Notes: generated by a model not told the origin, from the letters alone. Shown: positions 28,768 to 37,833, counted from the stretch's first letter. The stretch is DNA of 64,000 nucleotides from an uncultured Maribacter sp. (GCF_947495965.1 NZ_CANMBB010000008.1:1-64000); one strand, 5' to 3'. Numbers and translations: made by a program.

Positions 28768-29964
28768 ATGAAAATTCTTTACATACACCAATACTTTACT
28801 ACTCCAGATAAACCAGGGGGTACCAGAAGTTATTGGATAGCTCGCGAATTAATTAAAAACGGACATGAAGTTACCATGCTAACTGCTAATGGTAATATAA
28901 AAAATAAAGTTGAGTATAGTGAAGTTGTTGGCATTAAAGTAATTTCTTTAAAAGTATCTTATGATAACTCAATGGGCATTTTTAAACGCCTTCAGTCTTT
29001 CGTAAGTTTTATGTGGCTTAGTACCAAAATTGCTTATAAACAAAAAGATATAAATTTAGTTATTGCAACTTCTACCCCACTAACAATTGGGTTTCCTGCT
29101 TTAATTTTAAAGAAATTTAAGAAAACACCATATCTTTTTGAAGTAAGAGACTTATGGCCAGAGGTCCCTATACAAATGGGAGCAATAAAAAATAAGTTAG
29201 TAATAAACATTTTAAAATGGTTCGAAAAAACTATTTATAAAAATGCAAAACATGTTGTTGCTTTATCTCCAGGTATGGAAAAAGGAGTTTTAGATACCGG
29301 AATTCCTCAAAGTAAAGTAAACATGATTCCTAATATGGCTAAAATAGACCAATTTTGGTCTAGAGACATTAATTTAGAAATAGCCAAAGAATATAATATA
29401 AATACAAGTACTTTCAAGATAGTTTATTTTGGAGCATTAGGTAAAGCTAACGCTATAGAATATATATTAGATTCTGCTAAACTACTAAAACAAGAAAAAG
29501 ATATTGAGTTCTTAATTTTAGGTGGTGGTGCAATGGAAACTTTAATAAAAGAAACCGTTAAAAAAGATAATTTAACAAACGTAAAATTTTTAGGTAATTT
29601 TAAAATGGCTGTTACTTCTGAAATTGTAAATATGTGCCAAGTTTCATTAGTAACTTTTGATAATTTACCAATACTAGCAACAAATTCTCCTAACAAACTT
29701 TTTGATTCTTTATCTGCTGGAAAGCCAATTATTGTTAACTCCCCTGGCTGGACTAAAAAGCTTGCAGAAGACAATAATTGTGGTGTTTTTGTAGACCCTA
29801 CATCTCCAGAAGATTTTAAACAAAAAATAATTCAATTAAAAAATTCTCCGGAAAAACTAGTTGTAATGGGAAAAAACTCTAGACAACTTGCTGAAACCAA
29901 GTACGACAAATCTATTTTATGTAAAGAGTTTCTAGATACTGTAAATAATATTGACTTAACATAA
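28768..29964 (+). CDS. WbuB-type GT4 glycosyltransferase
   Basis: A 398-residue GT-B transferase. The start YIHQYFTTPDKPGGTRSYWI and the segment PYLFEVRDLWPEVPIQMGAI are characteristic of the WbuB-like subgroup, which often adds the second sugar next to a phosphoglycosyl transferase. The donor-binding half has IVYFGALGKANAIEYILDSA and FLILGGGAMETLIKE. The initiating transferase gene starts eight bases after its stop, consistent with consecutive steps. Confidence 0.9.
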   Translation: MKILYIHQYFTTPDKPGGTRSYWIARELIKNGHEVTMLTANGNIKNKVEYSEVVGIKVISLKVSYDNSMGIFKRLQSFVSFMWLSTKIAYKQKDINLVIATSTPLTIGFPALILKKFKKTPYLFEVRDLWPEVPIQMGAIKNKLVINILKWFEKTIYKNAKHVVALSPGMEKGVLDTGIPQSKVNMIPNMAKIDQFWSRDINLEIAKEYNINTSTFKIVYFGALGKANAIEYILDSAKLLKQEKDIEFLILGGGAMETLIKETVKKDNLTNVKFLGNFKMAVTSEIVNMCQVSLVTFDNLPILATNSPNKLFDSLSAGKPIIVNSPGWTKKLAEDNNCGVFVDPTSPEDFKQKIIQLKNSPEKLVVMGKNSRQLAETKYDKSILCKEFLDTVNNIDLT

Positions 29965-29971
29965 TTACCTA

Positions 29972-30574
29972 ATGGTATATAAATTATTTAAAGCTATAGT
30001 AGATTTTTTTGTTGCCTTAATAGCATTATTAATACTTTCGCCTGTATTTATTAGTATTACCATATTCCTATACTTTGCTAATCAAGGAAAACCTTTTTTC
30101 TATCAAGAAAGACCTGGTAAAAACGGAAAAGTTTTTAAAATAATAAAATACAAATCTATGAACGACAAAAAGGATGAATCTGGTAAACTACTACCAGATT
30201 TTAAAAGACTTACTACTGTCGGTAAATTTGTTAGAAAGTATTCTTTAGATGAAATTCCTCAATTACTAAATGTACTAAAAGGAGATATGAGTATTGTTGG
30301 GCCTAGACCTCTATTAGTATCGTATTTGCCACTTTACAATGAAAATCAAAGAAAAAGACACAATGTAAAACCAGGTATTACTGGGCTTGCACAAGTAAAC
30401 GGAAGAAATGCTTTGTCTTGGGATCAAAAATTTAAGTACGATATAAAGTATGTTGAAAATATTAGTTTTATGCTTGACGTAAAAATATTACTTAAAACCG
30501 TGAAAAAAGTATTTATTTCAGACGGTATAAATGCTAATGACAATACAACTATGAAAGAGTTTACTGGTAATTAA
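29972..30574 (+). CDS. PglC-like initiating phosphoglycosyl transferase
   Basis: A 200-residue monotopic phosphoglycosyl transferase, the short form without the WcaJ N-terminal domain. A re-entrant hydrophobic helix (about 8-35) is followed by FFYQERPGKNGKVFKIIKYK and the catalytic dyad D93-E94 in KYSLDEIPQLLNVLKGDMS, then VGPRPLL and PGITGLAQVNGRN. It moves a sugar-1-phosphate from a UDP-sugar to undecaprenyl phosphate and so starts each repeat unit. Size and dyad position equal Campylobacter PglC, which uses UDP-diNAcBac; with a PglF/PglE-like pair in this locus, a related amino sugar is a fair guess. Confidence 0.92.
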   Translation: MVYKLFKAIVDFFVALIALLILSPVFISITIFLYFANQGKPFFYQERPGKNGKVFKIIKYKSMNDKKDESGKLLPDFKRLTTVGKFVRKYSLDEIPQLLNVLKGDMSIVGPRPLLVSYLPLYNENQRKRHNVKPGITGLAQVNGRNALSWDQKFKYDIKYVENISFMLDVKILLKTVKKVFISDGINANDNTTMKEFTGN

Positions 30575-30706
30575 AATTATTAAAAACAACTAAACGTTTT
30601 ATTTTACATTTTATAGATAAATATAACTTTATAATAGAAAATATTTTAATTTTAATCTCCCCTTAGAACTGAATCCTAAAATTTCTTCAAAATGCTGTGT
30701 TAATCA
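30575..30706. other. Gap between the phosphoglycosyl transferase and the HAD cassette
   Basis: A 132-base AT-rich gap contrasts with the tight spacing upstream, so the following cassette may have its own promoter. No TAnnTTTG box was found. Confidence 0.35.
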
Positions 30707-32764
30707 ATGAAAGTTACATCAACAACCCTTAGAAAAAACTCCAATATAAATACTATATTTTGCGATTTTTTTGACACCTTAATACATAGAAACGTGCATC
30801 CAAACTATGTATATAAATTATGGAGTAAATATTTAATTCAAGAATTAGGCCTTAATATTAATATTAATGATTTATATAAGACAAGGTTACAATCTTTAGC
30901 TTATATAAGTAACAAACAACAGATTAGAAAAGTTGAAGTTTTATATAAAGATGTTATAGCAGAAGTATATAACAGATTTATAAATAATAATATTTTTCCA
31001 AACAAAATTTCATTCGAAACATTCCTTAAGTTAAGTAGTGAAGCTGATTATATTGCCGAAATAAGTGTACAGTTTACAAACAAAAATCTAATAGAGGAAT
31101 TAAGAGAATTAAAAAGTCAAGGAAAAAATATTTATTTAGTTTCTGACTTTTATTTATCTAAAACAATATTTATGAAAATCTTAAAATATCATTCTATTGA
31201 TGATATTTTTAATGATGTTTTTATTTCTTGTGCTGTAGGGCATAGTAAGGAAAACGGTTCTATATATAAATATGTACTAGATAAAACTAATTGTACTTCA
31301 GAATCTGTATTAATGATAGGAGACAATAAAAAAAGTGATGTTATAAATGCCTCTAAGTATCATATTAAAAGTATTTACCTAAAACACAGTAAACATAAGC
31401 GAAGAAACAAGCTTAATGCTATTGGAAACGATAAAAATGATTTTAATCTTATTTTAAAAGATATTGAAAAAACATGTAAAAAAAGTGATTTCCCTTATAG
31501 TCAATACATTATTTTCTTTACTATTTTTATTGAAAGATTATATAAAGAAGCCAGTAAGAAGCAAATAAAAAATATATTTTTCTTAGCAAGAGAAGGTCAT
31601 TATTTAAAAAAAATGTTTGATTATTACCAAGCAAATAACTCTCTTTTTGAGAGCCAAAAAATAAATACCCATTACTTTAAAATATCAAGGCAATCTGCAA
31701 TGCAATTTGCTCTAAAAAAATTAGATGAAGAGAAATTTAAATACTTAGAAGAAAGGTACGGAAATATGTCTTTAAGGATGTTTTTAGAAAACTTTCTATT
31801 CCCAGATTCTAAAATAGCGGAAATTGTAGAAGAGACTAAGCTAGATGAAAATGAAATTATAAAACAGTTTGTAACTTCTGAATCTATGACAGTTTTAAGA
31901 AGTAGTAATTGCTTTAAAAAATATTACGAAGAAAATAGAGTTGCTCAAAAAGAATATTTTAATGGCTATTTTAACTCTTTTGATGTAGATATTAAAAAAG
32001 AAGGTATAACGTTAGTAGATGTTGGTTGGGGAGGCAGTATGCAGCAATGGCTTAACGAATACTTTGACAAAACCGTAAGTGTTACTGGCTATTATATAGG
32101 TTTAAAAAAAATATATGATATTACAGACCAAACAAAAAGGTTTGGAATTAACTTTTCTATATACCCAAATGAGTCTTACACGGATACTTTATTAATGGCT
32201 AACTCCCAATTATATGAGCAATTACTTTCTGCTCCACATGGTAGTACCCTAGGGTATACCTCTAAGGAAAATGACTATACTATTGAGTATCATCAAGAAA
32301 ATGAAAAATATGTTTATGACAATTATTTTTCAGCCACTCAAGACTACATGTTTTCTATATATAAATTATTTTTAGAAAAACTCAAACCTATTACGTATGA
32401 GGATACTATTGTTCAAAAAAATATGACAGACTTAACAATTAGAACAGGATTATTCTCTAGAAATAAAGATTTAAAGTTTCTAAAAGATGTAACACAAGGT
32501 TTCTTCCAAAATATTGGAAACACTGAGGTAGGTATTGTTTACAAAACAGAAAAAATAGGAATGTCAAAAGCACAACTAATAAAAACCTTTTTTTTGTACC
32601 CAGAAAAAACGTTCCGATATTTAGTAAAGTTAAAACCAATGTTATACAACACAAAAAGTAAAGTAGTAGCTTGGTTATTTACCCCTTTTGTTAATGGTGT
32701 TTATTATTATATTAAATTTAATAAATACATAAGAGATTCGTTTTTTAATAAAGAACTTATATAA
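30707..32764 (+). CDS. Large HAD-domain protein (COG5610-like)
   Basis: A 685-residue protein. Residues about 15-225 form a HAD domain: motif I is CDFFDTL (D20, T24), motif II VSDFYLS (S146), motif IV GDNKKSD (D206, D211). The usual second acid at +2 of motif I is F22, as in dehalogenase-like members, so it may not be an ordinary phosphatase. The next 450 residues are an uncharacterised domain with FLAREGHYLKKMFDYY (292-307) and VDVGWGGSMQQWL (437-449). Proteins of this build are found in surface-polysaccharide loci with unproven function. It heads the ATP-grasp/HAD/GNAT cassette. Confidence 0.75.
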   Translation: MKVTSTTLRKNSNINTIFCDFFDTLIHRNVHPNYVYKLWSKYLIQELGLNININDLYKTRLQSLAYISNKQQIRKVEVLYKDVIAEVYNRFINNNIFPNKISFETFLKLSSEADYIAEISVQFTNKNLIEELRELKSQGKNIYLVSDFYLSKTIFMKILKYHSIDDIFNDVFISCAVGHSKENGSIYKYVLDKTNCTSESVLMIGDNKKSDVINASKYHIKSIYLKHSKHKRRNKLNAIGNDKNDFNLILKDIEKTCKKSDFPYSQYIIFFTIFIERLYKEASKKQIKNIFFLAREGHYLKKMFDYYQANNSLFESQKINTHYFKISRQSAMQFALKKLDEEKFKYLEERYGNMSLRMFLENFLFPDSKIAEIVEETKLDENEIIKQFVTSESMTVLRSSNCFKKYYEENRVAQKEYFNGYFNSFDVDIKKEGITLVDVGWGGSMQQWLNEYFDKTVSVTGYYIGLKKIYDITDQTKRFGINFSIYPNESYTDTLLMANSQLYEQLLSAPHGSTLGYTSKENDYTIEYHQENEKYVYDNYFSATQDYMFSIYKLFLEKLKPITYEDTIVQKNMTDLTIRTGLFSRNKDLKFLKDVTQGFFQNIGNTEVGIVYKTEKIGMSKAQLIKTFFLYPEKTFRYLVKLKPMLYNTKSKVVAWLFTPFVNGVYYYIKFNKYIRDSFFNKELI

Positions 32765-32836
32765 CAAAACAATATTTTAAAAGATAGTAATGTTATATAG
32801 TATCTTAAATAGTAATTTAGTCATTAAAACTAATAA

Positions 32837-33805
32837 ATGAACATTCTAGTAACATCTGCAGGAAGACGAGTATCTTTAGTTAGAGCATTTCAAAAAGAAT
32901 TAAAATATTTATACCCAACTGCTAAAGTTTTTGCAGCAGATGCTAACCCAAAGGAATCTGCAGCATGCCACGCTGCTGATAGTTTTTTTTTAGTTCCAAG
33001 ATTATCTGAGGATAATTATATTGAACACTTAATTGCTAAATGTAAAGAGCACCATATAAAACTTATTATACCAACTATAGATACTGAATTACTTTTGCTT
33101 GCAAAAGAAGAAGATAAATTTATAAAGAACAATATTACAGTTCTTATTTCTTCCGCTTCATTTATTCAAAAATGCAGAGATAAAAGATCTATTCATGACT
33201 TTTTTAAATCTAAAAAAATAAATATAGCAGAAGAATATAGTAAAACAGACTATAAATTACCATTATTTATTAAGCCTTATGATGGTAGCAGAAGTATAGA
33301 CACGTATTTAATTAATACAAAAGAAGACTTTACAGATTATCATTTTGAAAACGATAAATTAATGTTTCTTGAATATGTAGACCACAAACTACATGACGAA
33401 TTTACATGTGATTTATATTATGACAAAAAAAATACTCTAAAATGTATTGTACCTAGAAAAAGAGTTGAAGTAAGAGATGGAGAAGTTAATAAAGGAGTAA
33501 CTGCAAATAACGAACTAGTTTCCTACATAAAAGAAAGACTAAATCATATAGATGGTGCTATAGGTTGTTTAACTGCTCAGTTTTTCTTACACAAAACTAA
33601 TGGTAGCATTTATGGTATTGAAATAAACCCAAGATTTGGTGGTGGGTACCCATTATCCTATTTAGCTGGTGCAAACTTTCCAAAATGGATAATTCAAGAA
33701 TATTTTCAAGATATAAAAATTGAAGAAAACTTTAACTGTTGGGAAGATCAGTTAATGATGTTGAGATATGATGACGAAATTTTAGTACATGGATATAAAG
33801 GTTGA
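32837..33805 (+). CDS. ATP-grasp ligase (CarB/PylC-like)
   Basis: A 322-residue ATP-grasp protein. The N-terminal pre-ATP-grasp Rossmann part starts NILVTSAGRRVSLVRAFQKE. The ATP-binding lysine is in LFIKPYDGSRSIDTY, and the metal/phosphate residues are in IYGIEINPRFGGGYPLSYL. Such enzymes join a carboxylate to an amine or another nucleophile with ATP. The substrate is unknown. Its 3' end overlaps the following HAD gene by 17 bases, which indicates a fixed functional pair. Confidence 0.85.
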   Translation: MNILVTSAGRRVSLVRAFQKELKYLYPTAKVFAADANPKESAACHAADSFFLVPRLSEDNYIEHLIAKCKEHHIKLIIPTIDTELLLLAKEEDKFIKNNITVLISSASFIQKCRDKRSIHDFFKSKKINIAEEYSKTDYKLPLFIKPYDGSRSIDTYLINTKEDFTDYHFENDKLMFLEYVDHKLHDEFTCDLYYDKKNTLKCIVPRKRVEVRDGEVNKGVTANNELVSYIKERLNHIDGAIGCLTAQFFLHKTNGSIYGIEINPRFGGGYPLSYLAGANFPKWIIQEYFQDIKIEENFNCWEDQLMMLRYDDEILVHGYKG

Positions 33806-34445
33806 TAAAAACACTGTAGTTGTGTTTGATTTAGATGACACGCTATATAACGAAATTGACTATCTAAAATCTGCTTATATTTTTATAGCTAAAAAATTAG
33901 ACTCCAATAATTGGAAACAACTTTATAGCTTTATGTTTTCTTTATACAGGAATAAAGAAAATGTTTTTGATATTATTTCAGAAAAATATTCCATATCAAA
34001 AATAGAATTAATTGAAAGCTACAGAAATCATAAACCAAACATCACTTTATTTGATGGAGTCTTAAATGTTTTTAAAGCCATAATTAACAAAGGCGCCAAA
34101 ATTGGGATTATTACAGATGGCAGAAATATTGCCCAAACCAATAAAATTGAAGCCTTAAAAATAAAGCAATTTATAGATTTTATATGCATTTCTGAAAACA
34201 TAGGTACAGAAAAACCTAGTGAAAATAATTTTAAATTTATAGAAGATAATTTACCAGCCAAAAAGTATTATTACTTAGGAGACAACCTTAAAAAAGATTT
34301 TATTGCTCCAAATACATTAGGATGGAAAACTATAGCTCTAATAGATAATGGTTTAAATATTCATTCCAACTCTTTCAAGTATTTAACCCCCCCCCATTTA
34401 CCAGATAATTTTATACTATCCATTAAAGAGTTAAACGTAGTATAA
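33789..34445 (+). CDS. HAD-family hydrolase with a nine-C tract
   Basis: A 218-residue HAD phosphatase. Motif I is VVVFDLDDTLYNE with both acids, motif II GIITDGRN, lysine in GTEKPSEN and motif IV YYLGDNLKKDF. It resembles HAD hydrolases paired with ATP-grasp enzymes in glycan loci, so it could dephosphorylate an intermediate of that ligase. Codons 200-203 contain nine consecutive C in an otherwise AT-rich gene. A slip of one base either way would rewrite the last about 15 residues. Confidence 0.85.
   Translation: MDIKVDKNTVVVFDLDDTLYNEIDYLKSAYIFIAKKLDSNNWKQLYSFMFSLYRNKENVFDIISEKYSISKIELIESYRNHKPNITLFDGVLNVFKAIINKGAKIGIITDGRNIAQTNKIEALKIKQFIDFICISENIGTEKPSENNFKFIEDNLPAKKYYYLGDNLKKDFIAPNTLGWKTIALIDNGLNIHSNSFKYLTPPHLPDNFILSIKELNVV
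34387..34395 (+). repeat. Homopolymeric C9 tract inside a HAD gene
   Basis: Nine C in a row encode part of T200-P-P-H203. No other run of this kind was noticed in the window. With ten C the frame ends after about five further codons; with eight C it reads 14 different residues and stops. Confidence 0.9.
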
Positions 34446-34456
34446 AAAAACTCTTT
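34425..34456 (+). terminator. Possible terminator or attenuator after the second HAD gene
   Basis: AAAGAGTT (34425-34432) pairs with AACTCTTT (34449-34456), followed by TTAATTCATTT. The stem overlaps the stop codon. The 16-base loop makes it weak. Confidence 0.35.
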
Positions 34457-34489
34457 TAATTCATTTATTAATTACTTAAAATAAATTAA

Positions 34490-35527
34490 TTGTCAATAGA
34501 GATTATTACATATAAGAAAGAATGGGATGCACTGGTTACGCAATTCGAAAATTCCGATTTTTATCATACTTTCGATTATCATGAGTTATCAAAAAAAGAA
34601 GATGAAACTCCGATAATAATAAAGTATGTAGAAAATAATACTCTAATTGCTATACCTTTATTAGTACGCAAAATTAAAGACACTCCTTATTCAGATGCAA
34701 CTTCTGTATATGGCTATGCAGGTCCTTTATCTTTAAATATTCCTCATGATTTTGACAATACAAATTTCAGAAAGGAGTTTCATGAATTATTAGCACTACA
34801 AAATATTATTTCTATATTTTCTAGACTTAATCCATTTATATTACACCAAAAAAAGATTTTAAACAACTTGGGTGAAATATGCTACTCTGGTAAAATTATA
34901 TTTATAGATACCTCGCAAGAGTTAGATGTTCAAAAGGCACAGTACAAAAGAAGATATAAAACCTATATAAATAAATCTAGAAAATTATGTGCAGTCCAAA
35001 CTGCTAAGAGTAAAGAAGAAATAAAAGAGTTTATAAATATATACAATGAAAACATGGTTAGGGTTCATGCCAAAAACAACTACTTTTTTACCGAAGAATA
35101 TTTTTTTGACTTTATAAAATCTAACTCTTTTAAAACTGAAATTTTATTAGCAAAATGTACTGAAACCAATGCATTTATAGCTGGAGCTATGTTTGTTAAA
35201 AAAAATAATATAGTACAATATCATTTATCCGGAACCAAAAATAATTGCTTACAGTTAAATGCTATTAAATTACTTATAGATGAGATGAGGATAGCTTCTA
35301 CAATGCAAGGTTATGATTTTTACAATCTTGGTGGAGGGGTTAACAGCAAGAATGATAATCTTTTTTATTTCAAATCTGGTTTTTCTGAAACTACTAAAGA
35401 TTTTACCCTTTGGAAATATATTGTTAATTCAGAAATTTACAATGAATTGGTATTTAAAATAAAACAAACAAAAGCAAATGAAACTTCTTTAAATACTAAT
35501 GAATACTTTCCAAGTTATAGATCATAA
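34490..35527 (+). CDS. FemAB-like GNAT acyltransferase, TTG start
   Basis: A 345-residue protein with two GNAT-like lobes of the Acetyltransf_6/FemAB type. Visible landmarks are TSVYGYAGPLSL in the first lobe and QYHLSGTKNNCLQLNA then YDFYNLGGGVNSKNDNLFYF in the second. The frame is closed by TAA immediately before the TTG at 34490 and no ATG follows for a long way, so TTG is the start. FemAB-fold enzymes transfer aminoacyl groups from tRNA or acyl groups from CoA; which applies here is unknown. It follows the ATP-grasp/HAD pair and precedes two more distant relatives. Confidence 0.78.
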   Translation: MSIEIITYKKEWDALVTQFENSDFYHTFDYHELSKKEDETPIIIKYVENNTLIAIPLLVRKIKDTPYSDATSVYGYAGPLSLNIPHDFDNTNFRKEFHELLALQNIISIFSRLNPFILHQKKILNNLGEICYSGKIIFIDTSQELDVQKAQYKRRYKTYINKSRKLCAVQTAKSKEEIKEFINIYNENMVRVHAKNNYFFTEEYFFDFIKSNSFKTEILLAKCTETNAFIAGAMFVKKNNIVQYHLSGTKNNCLQLNAIKLLIDEMRIASTMQGYDFYNLGGGVNSKNDNLFYFKSGFSETTKDFTLWKYIVNSEIYNELVFKIKQTKANETSLNTNEYFPSYRS

Positions 35528-35553
35528 ATACTGTAAATAACAATTAACTTACT

Positions 35554-36789
35554 ATGAAAAGTAACCCTTTTTTAACGGATACATTTAAAGAAACTTGGGT
35601 TAAACATTTTAATTCTCAAAAAAAGGTTTATCATTTTCCTGAATTTAATTATGTCAATTTTGTAGAAAGTAAAAAAGGGATATCTACCATTTATAGCAAT
35701 GTTGGAAAAACACATACTAAAGGAATTTATTATACTGTAAACAAACAAAATACTACTCCTAACAACAACAATGTACTTTTAATTTATGATGTTCCAAAAT
35801 ATTATAATATAGACGTACAAAATTCATTAAAAGTAATTTCCTCTAGACAATATCCTGGCTTTTTAATTCATCTTTCAGAACATAAAGATCTAAATTCCTA
35901 TTTACTTTCTAAGTTTAAAAAAAGTAGTAGATATAAGCTTAAAAAGTATAAAAAAAGATTAGAAAGTTGTTTTAACATATCAACTAAGTCCTATTTTGGA
36001 GAAATAGAAAAAAATGAATATGACTATATTTTTGATTGTTTTAGAAAATTACTTGAGAAAAGATTTGAGGATAAGCAAACCGTAAACAACAATTTAGACA
36101 CAAAAGAATGGAATTTTTATTTTGAAGTAGCTTACCAACTAATTTTAGAAAAAAAAGCCTGTTTATTTGTAATTTATAATAATGAAAAACCCATTACTAT
36201 AACTTTAAATTACGTTTCTGATTCTATAATTTATGACGCCATAACTGTTTTTGATATTGATTATTCAAAATTTCATTTAGGGTCTGTTAACATAATGAAC
36301 TTAATTGAATGGGGAATTACAAAGGGATATAAAACGTTAGATTTTTCTAAGGGTTACTTTGATTATAAAACAAGATGGGCAGATTTAGAATATGATTTTG
36401 AATATCATATATATTACAATCCAAAATCATTAATAGCTACTTGTGTAGCTAAAACTCTAAAATATAAGTTAGACTTAAAACAATTTCTTAGAGAGCATAA
36501 AGTAAATGATAAGTTGCATGAAATAACTTATAAATTAAAAAACAGACAAGAGAAAAAAGAAGTAAATTATGAGCTTATTTTACTAGAAAATAATTCTTCA
36601 AAAGAATATAACTCACTTGTAAATATAAATAATACGCAAAATCAAATTTTAATTCCTGCTATTTATGATTTTCTTTATCTTACTCTTGAAAACATAAACG
36701 CTATTTCTGTATATAACACAAAAAACGAACCTAATAAATATCTAATTAAAGGCCAAAATAAAAGTGCAGAAATAAAAATTAACATCTAA
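35554..36789 (+). CDS. FemAB/CelD-like GNAT protein with C-terminal extension
   Basis: A 411-residue protein related to the next gene. Shared blocks are the N-terminal F-K-E-x-W-x-x-H-F, SKFKKSSRYKLKKYKKRLE and the C-terminal LDFSKGYFDYKTRWADLEY with the FEYHIYYN that follows. The latter resembles the end of the CelD/BioF2-type Acetyltransf_6 fold. Residues from about 315 onward form an extra region that the paralogue lacks and that I do not recognise. It is cytoplasmic. The substrate is unknown; transfer of an acyl or aminoacyl group to a sugar is an inference from fold and location. Confidence 0.7.
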   Translation: MKSNPFLTDTFKETWVKHFNSQKKVYHFPEFNYVNFVESKKGISTIYSNVGKTHTKGIYYTVNKQNTTPNNNNVLLIYDVPKYYNIDVQNSLKVISSRQYPGFLIHLSEHKDLNSYLLSKFKKSSRYKLKKYKKRLESCFNISTKSYFGEIEKNEYDYIFDCFRKLLEKRFEDKQTVNNNLDTKEWNFYFEVAYQLILEKKACLFVIYNNEKPITITLNYVSDSIIYDAITVFDIDYSKFHLGSVNIMNLIEWGITKGYKTLDFSKGYFDYKTRWADLEYDFEYHIYYNPKSLIATCVAKTLKYKLDLKQFLREHKVNDKLHEITYKLKNRQEKKEVNYELILLENNSSKEYNSLVNINNTQNQILIPAIYDFLYLTLENINAISVYNTKNEPNKYLIKGQNKSAEIKINI

Positions 36790-36800
36790 TTAAACGTAAA

Positions 36801-37808
36801 GTGAAAAACCACCCATACAATTCTTATATTTTTAAAGAAAAATGGATTAATCATTTTACAACCCCTGAAAATGTTACTGAATTTAATTATTTATTAGGCC
36901 CTAGTTTTTTAAAGAAAAAAAATAGTGAAACTTATTATAATACTACAAGTAGTTTTACTCTTCAAAATTATTACAAAATAAATAGGGCTTCGTCTTCTGA
37001 AGGGTTAAAAGGAAAAACTATATTAATATTTAATGTTCCTGATTATTTTAAAATAAACACAAATACAGCCTCTACAAATTTAAAAATTGTACCCGTTAGA
37101 GAATATATTGGCTATTTAATAGATTTAGATAAGGTAGATTCTTTTAAATCTTATTTATCATCAAGGTTTAATTCTAAAAAAAAGTCGCAAATAAAAGGGT
37201 ATTCTAAAAAATTAGAAAAAAATTTTAATATTAAATATAACATGTACTTTGGCGAAATAACCAAAGAAAAATATGATTATATAATGGAATGTTTTTATGA
37301 CCTTTCTATAAAAAGTTTTAAGAAAAAAGGACTTAAAAACAGAAAGCTAATTCCTAAAAATTTTAACTTCACAAAAGATATAATTTATAACTTAATTGTT
37401 AAAAAACAAGCTTGTATTTTTGTTGTTTACAAAGATGCTAAACCTATTGGTATTTCTGTAAATTATAACTCTAACAATATACTTTTTGGAGACTCAACAG
37501 TATATGACACTTTATATTCTAAATATAATGTAGGAACCATTATGCTTATGAAACAATTAGAATGGTGCTTTAGCAATAGAATAAGTACTTTTGATTTTTC
37601 TAAAGGATACTTTCCTTATAAAAAAACATGGTGTAATACTTCTTATCATTTTGAGCATCATATTTTATATGACACAAGTTCTTTTAAAGCTACATTAACA
37701 GCTTATAAAAACATATATTTCCTTAAAATAAAACAGTTCCTTAGAGAACATCCTCTAAGGAACTATTTAAAAAAAATAAAAAAACACCTTTTATTAAGAA
37801 AAGTATAA
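36801..37808 (+). CDS. FemAB/CelD-like GNAT protein, paralogue of the preceding gene, GTG start
   Basis: A 335-residue relative of the 411-residue protein upstream, aligning from NSYIFKEKWINHF to TFDFSKGYFPYKKTW and FEHHILYDTSSFKAT, but without the long C-terminal extension. The start is a GTG eleven bases after the upstream stop. The two genes look like an old tandem duplication that has diverged. A strong hairpin at 37735-37764 lies within its last codons and is probably a terminator for the opposite strand. Confidence 0.7.
   Translation: MKNHPYNSYIFKEKWINHFTTPENVTEFNYLLGPSFLKKKNSETYYNTTSSFTLQNYYKINRASSSEGLKGKTILIFNVPDYFKINTNTASTNLKIVPVREYIGYLIDLDKVDSFKSYLSSRFNSKKKSQIKGYSKKLEKNFNIKYNMYFGEITKEKYDYIMECFYDLSIKSFKKKGLKNRKLIPKNFNFTKDIIYNLIVKKQACIFVVYKDAKPIGISVNYNSNNILFGDSTVYDTLYSKYNVGTIMLMKQLEWCFSNRISTFDFSKGYFPYKKTWCNTSYHFEHHILYDTSSFKATLTAYKNIYFLKIKQFLREHPLRNYLKKIKKHLLLRKV
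37735..37764 (-). terminator. Terminator for the OmpA-family gene, inside the opposite CDS
   Basis: AGTTCCTTAGAG (37735-37746) pairs perfectly with CTCTAAGGAACT (37753-37764) over a 6-base loop. On the minus strand the stem is followed by GTTTTATTTT, as in an intrinsic terminator; the plus side has an A-run. It lies 70 bases beyond the OmpA-family stop codon and within the last codons of the rightward GNAT gene. Confidence 0.65.
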
Positions 37809-37833
37809 ATACTTTCTTTTATGTTCTTATAAA

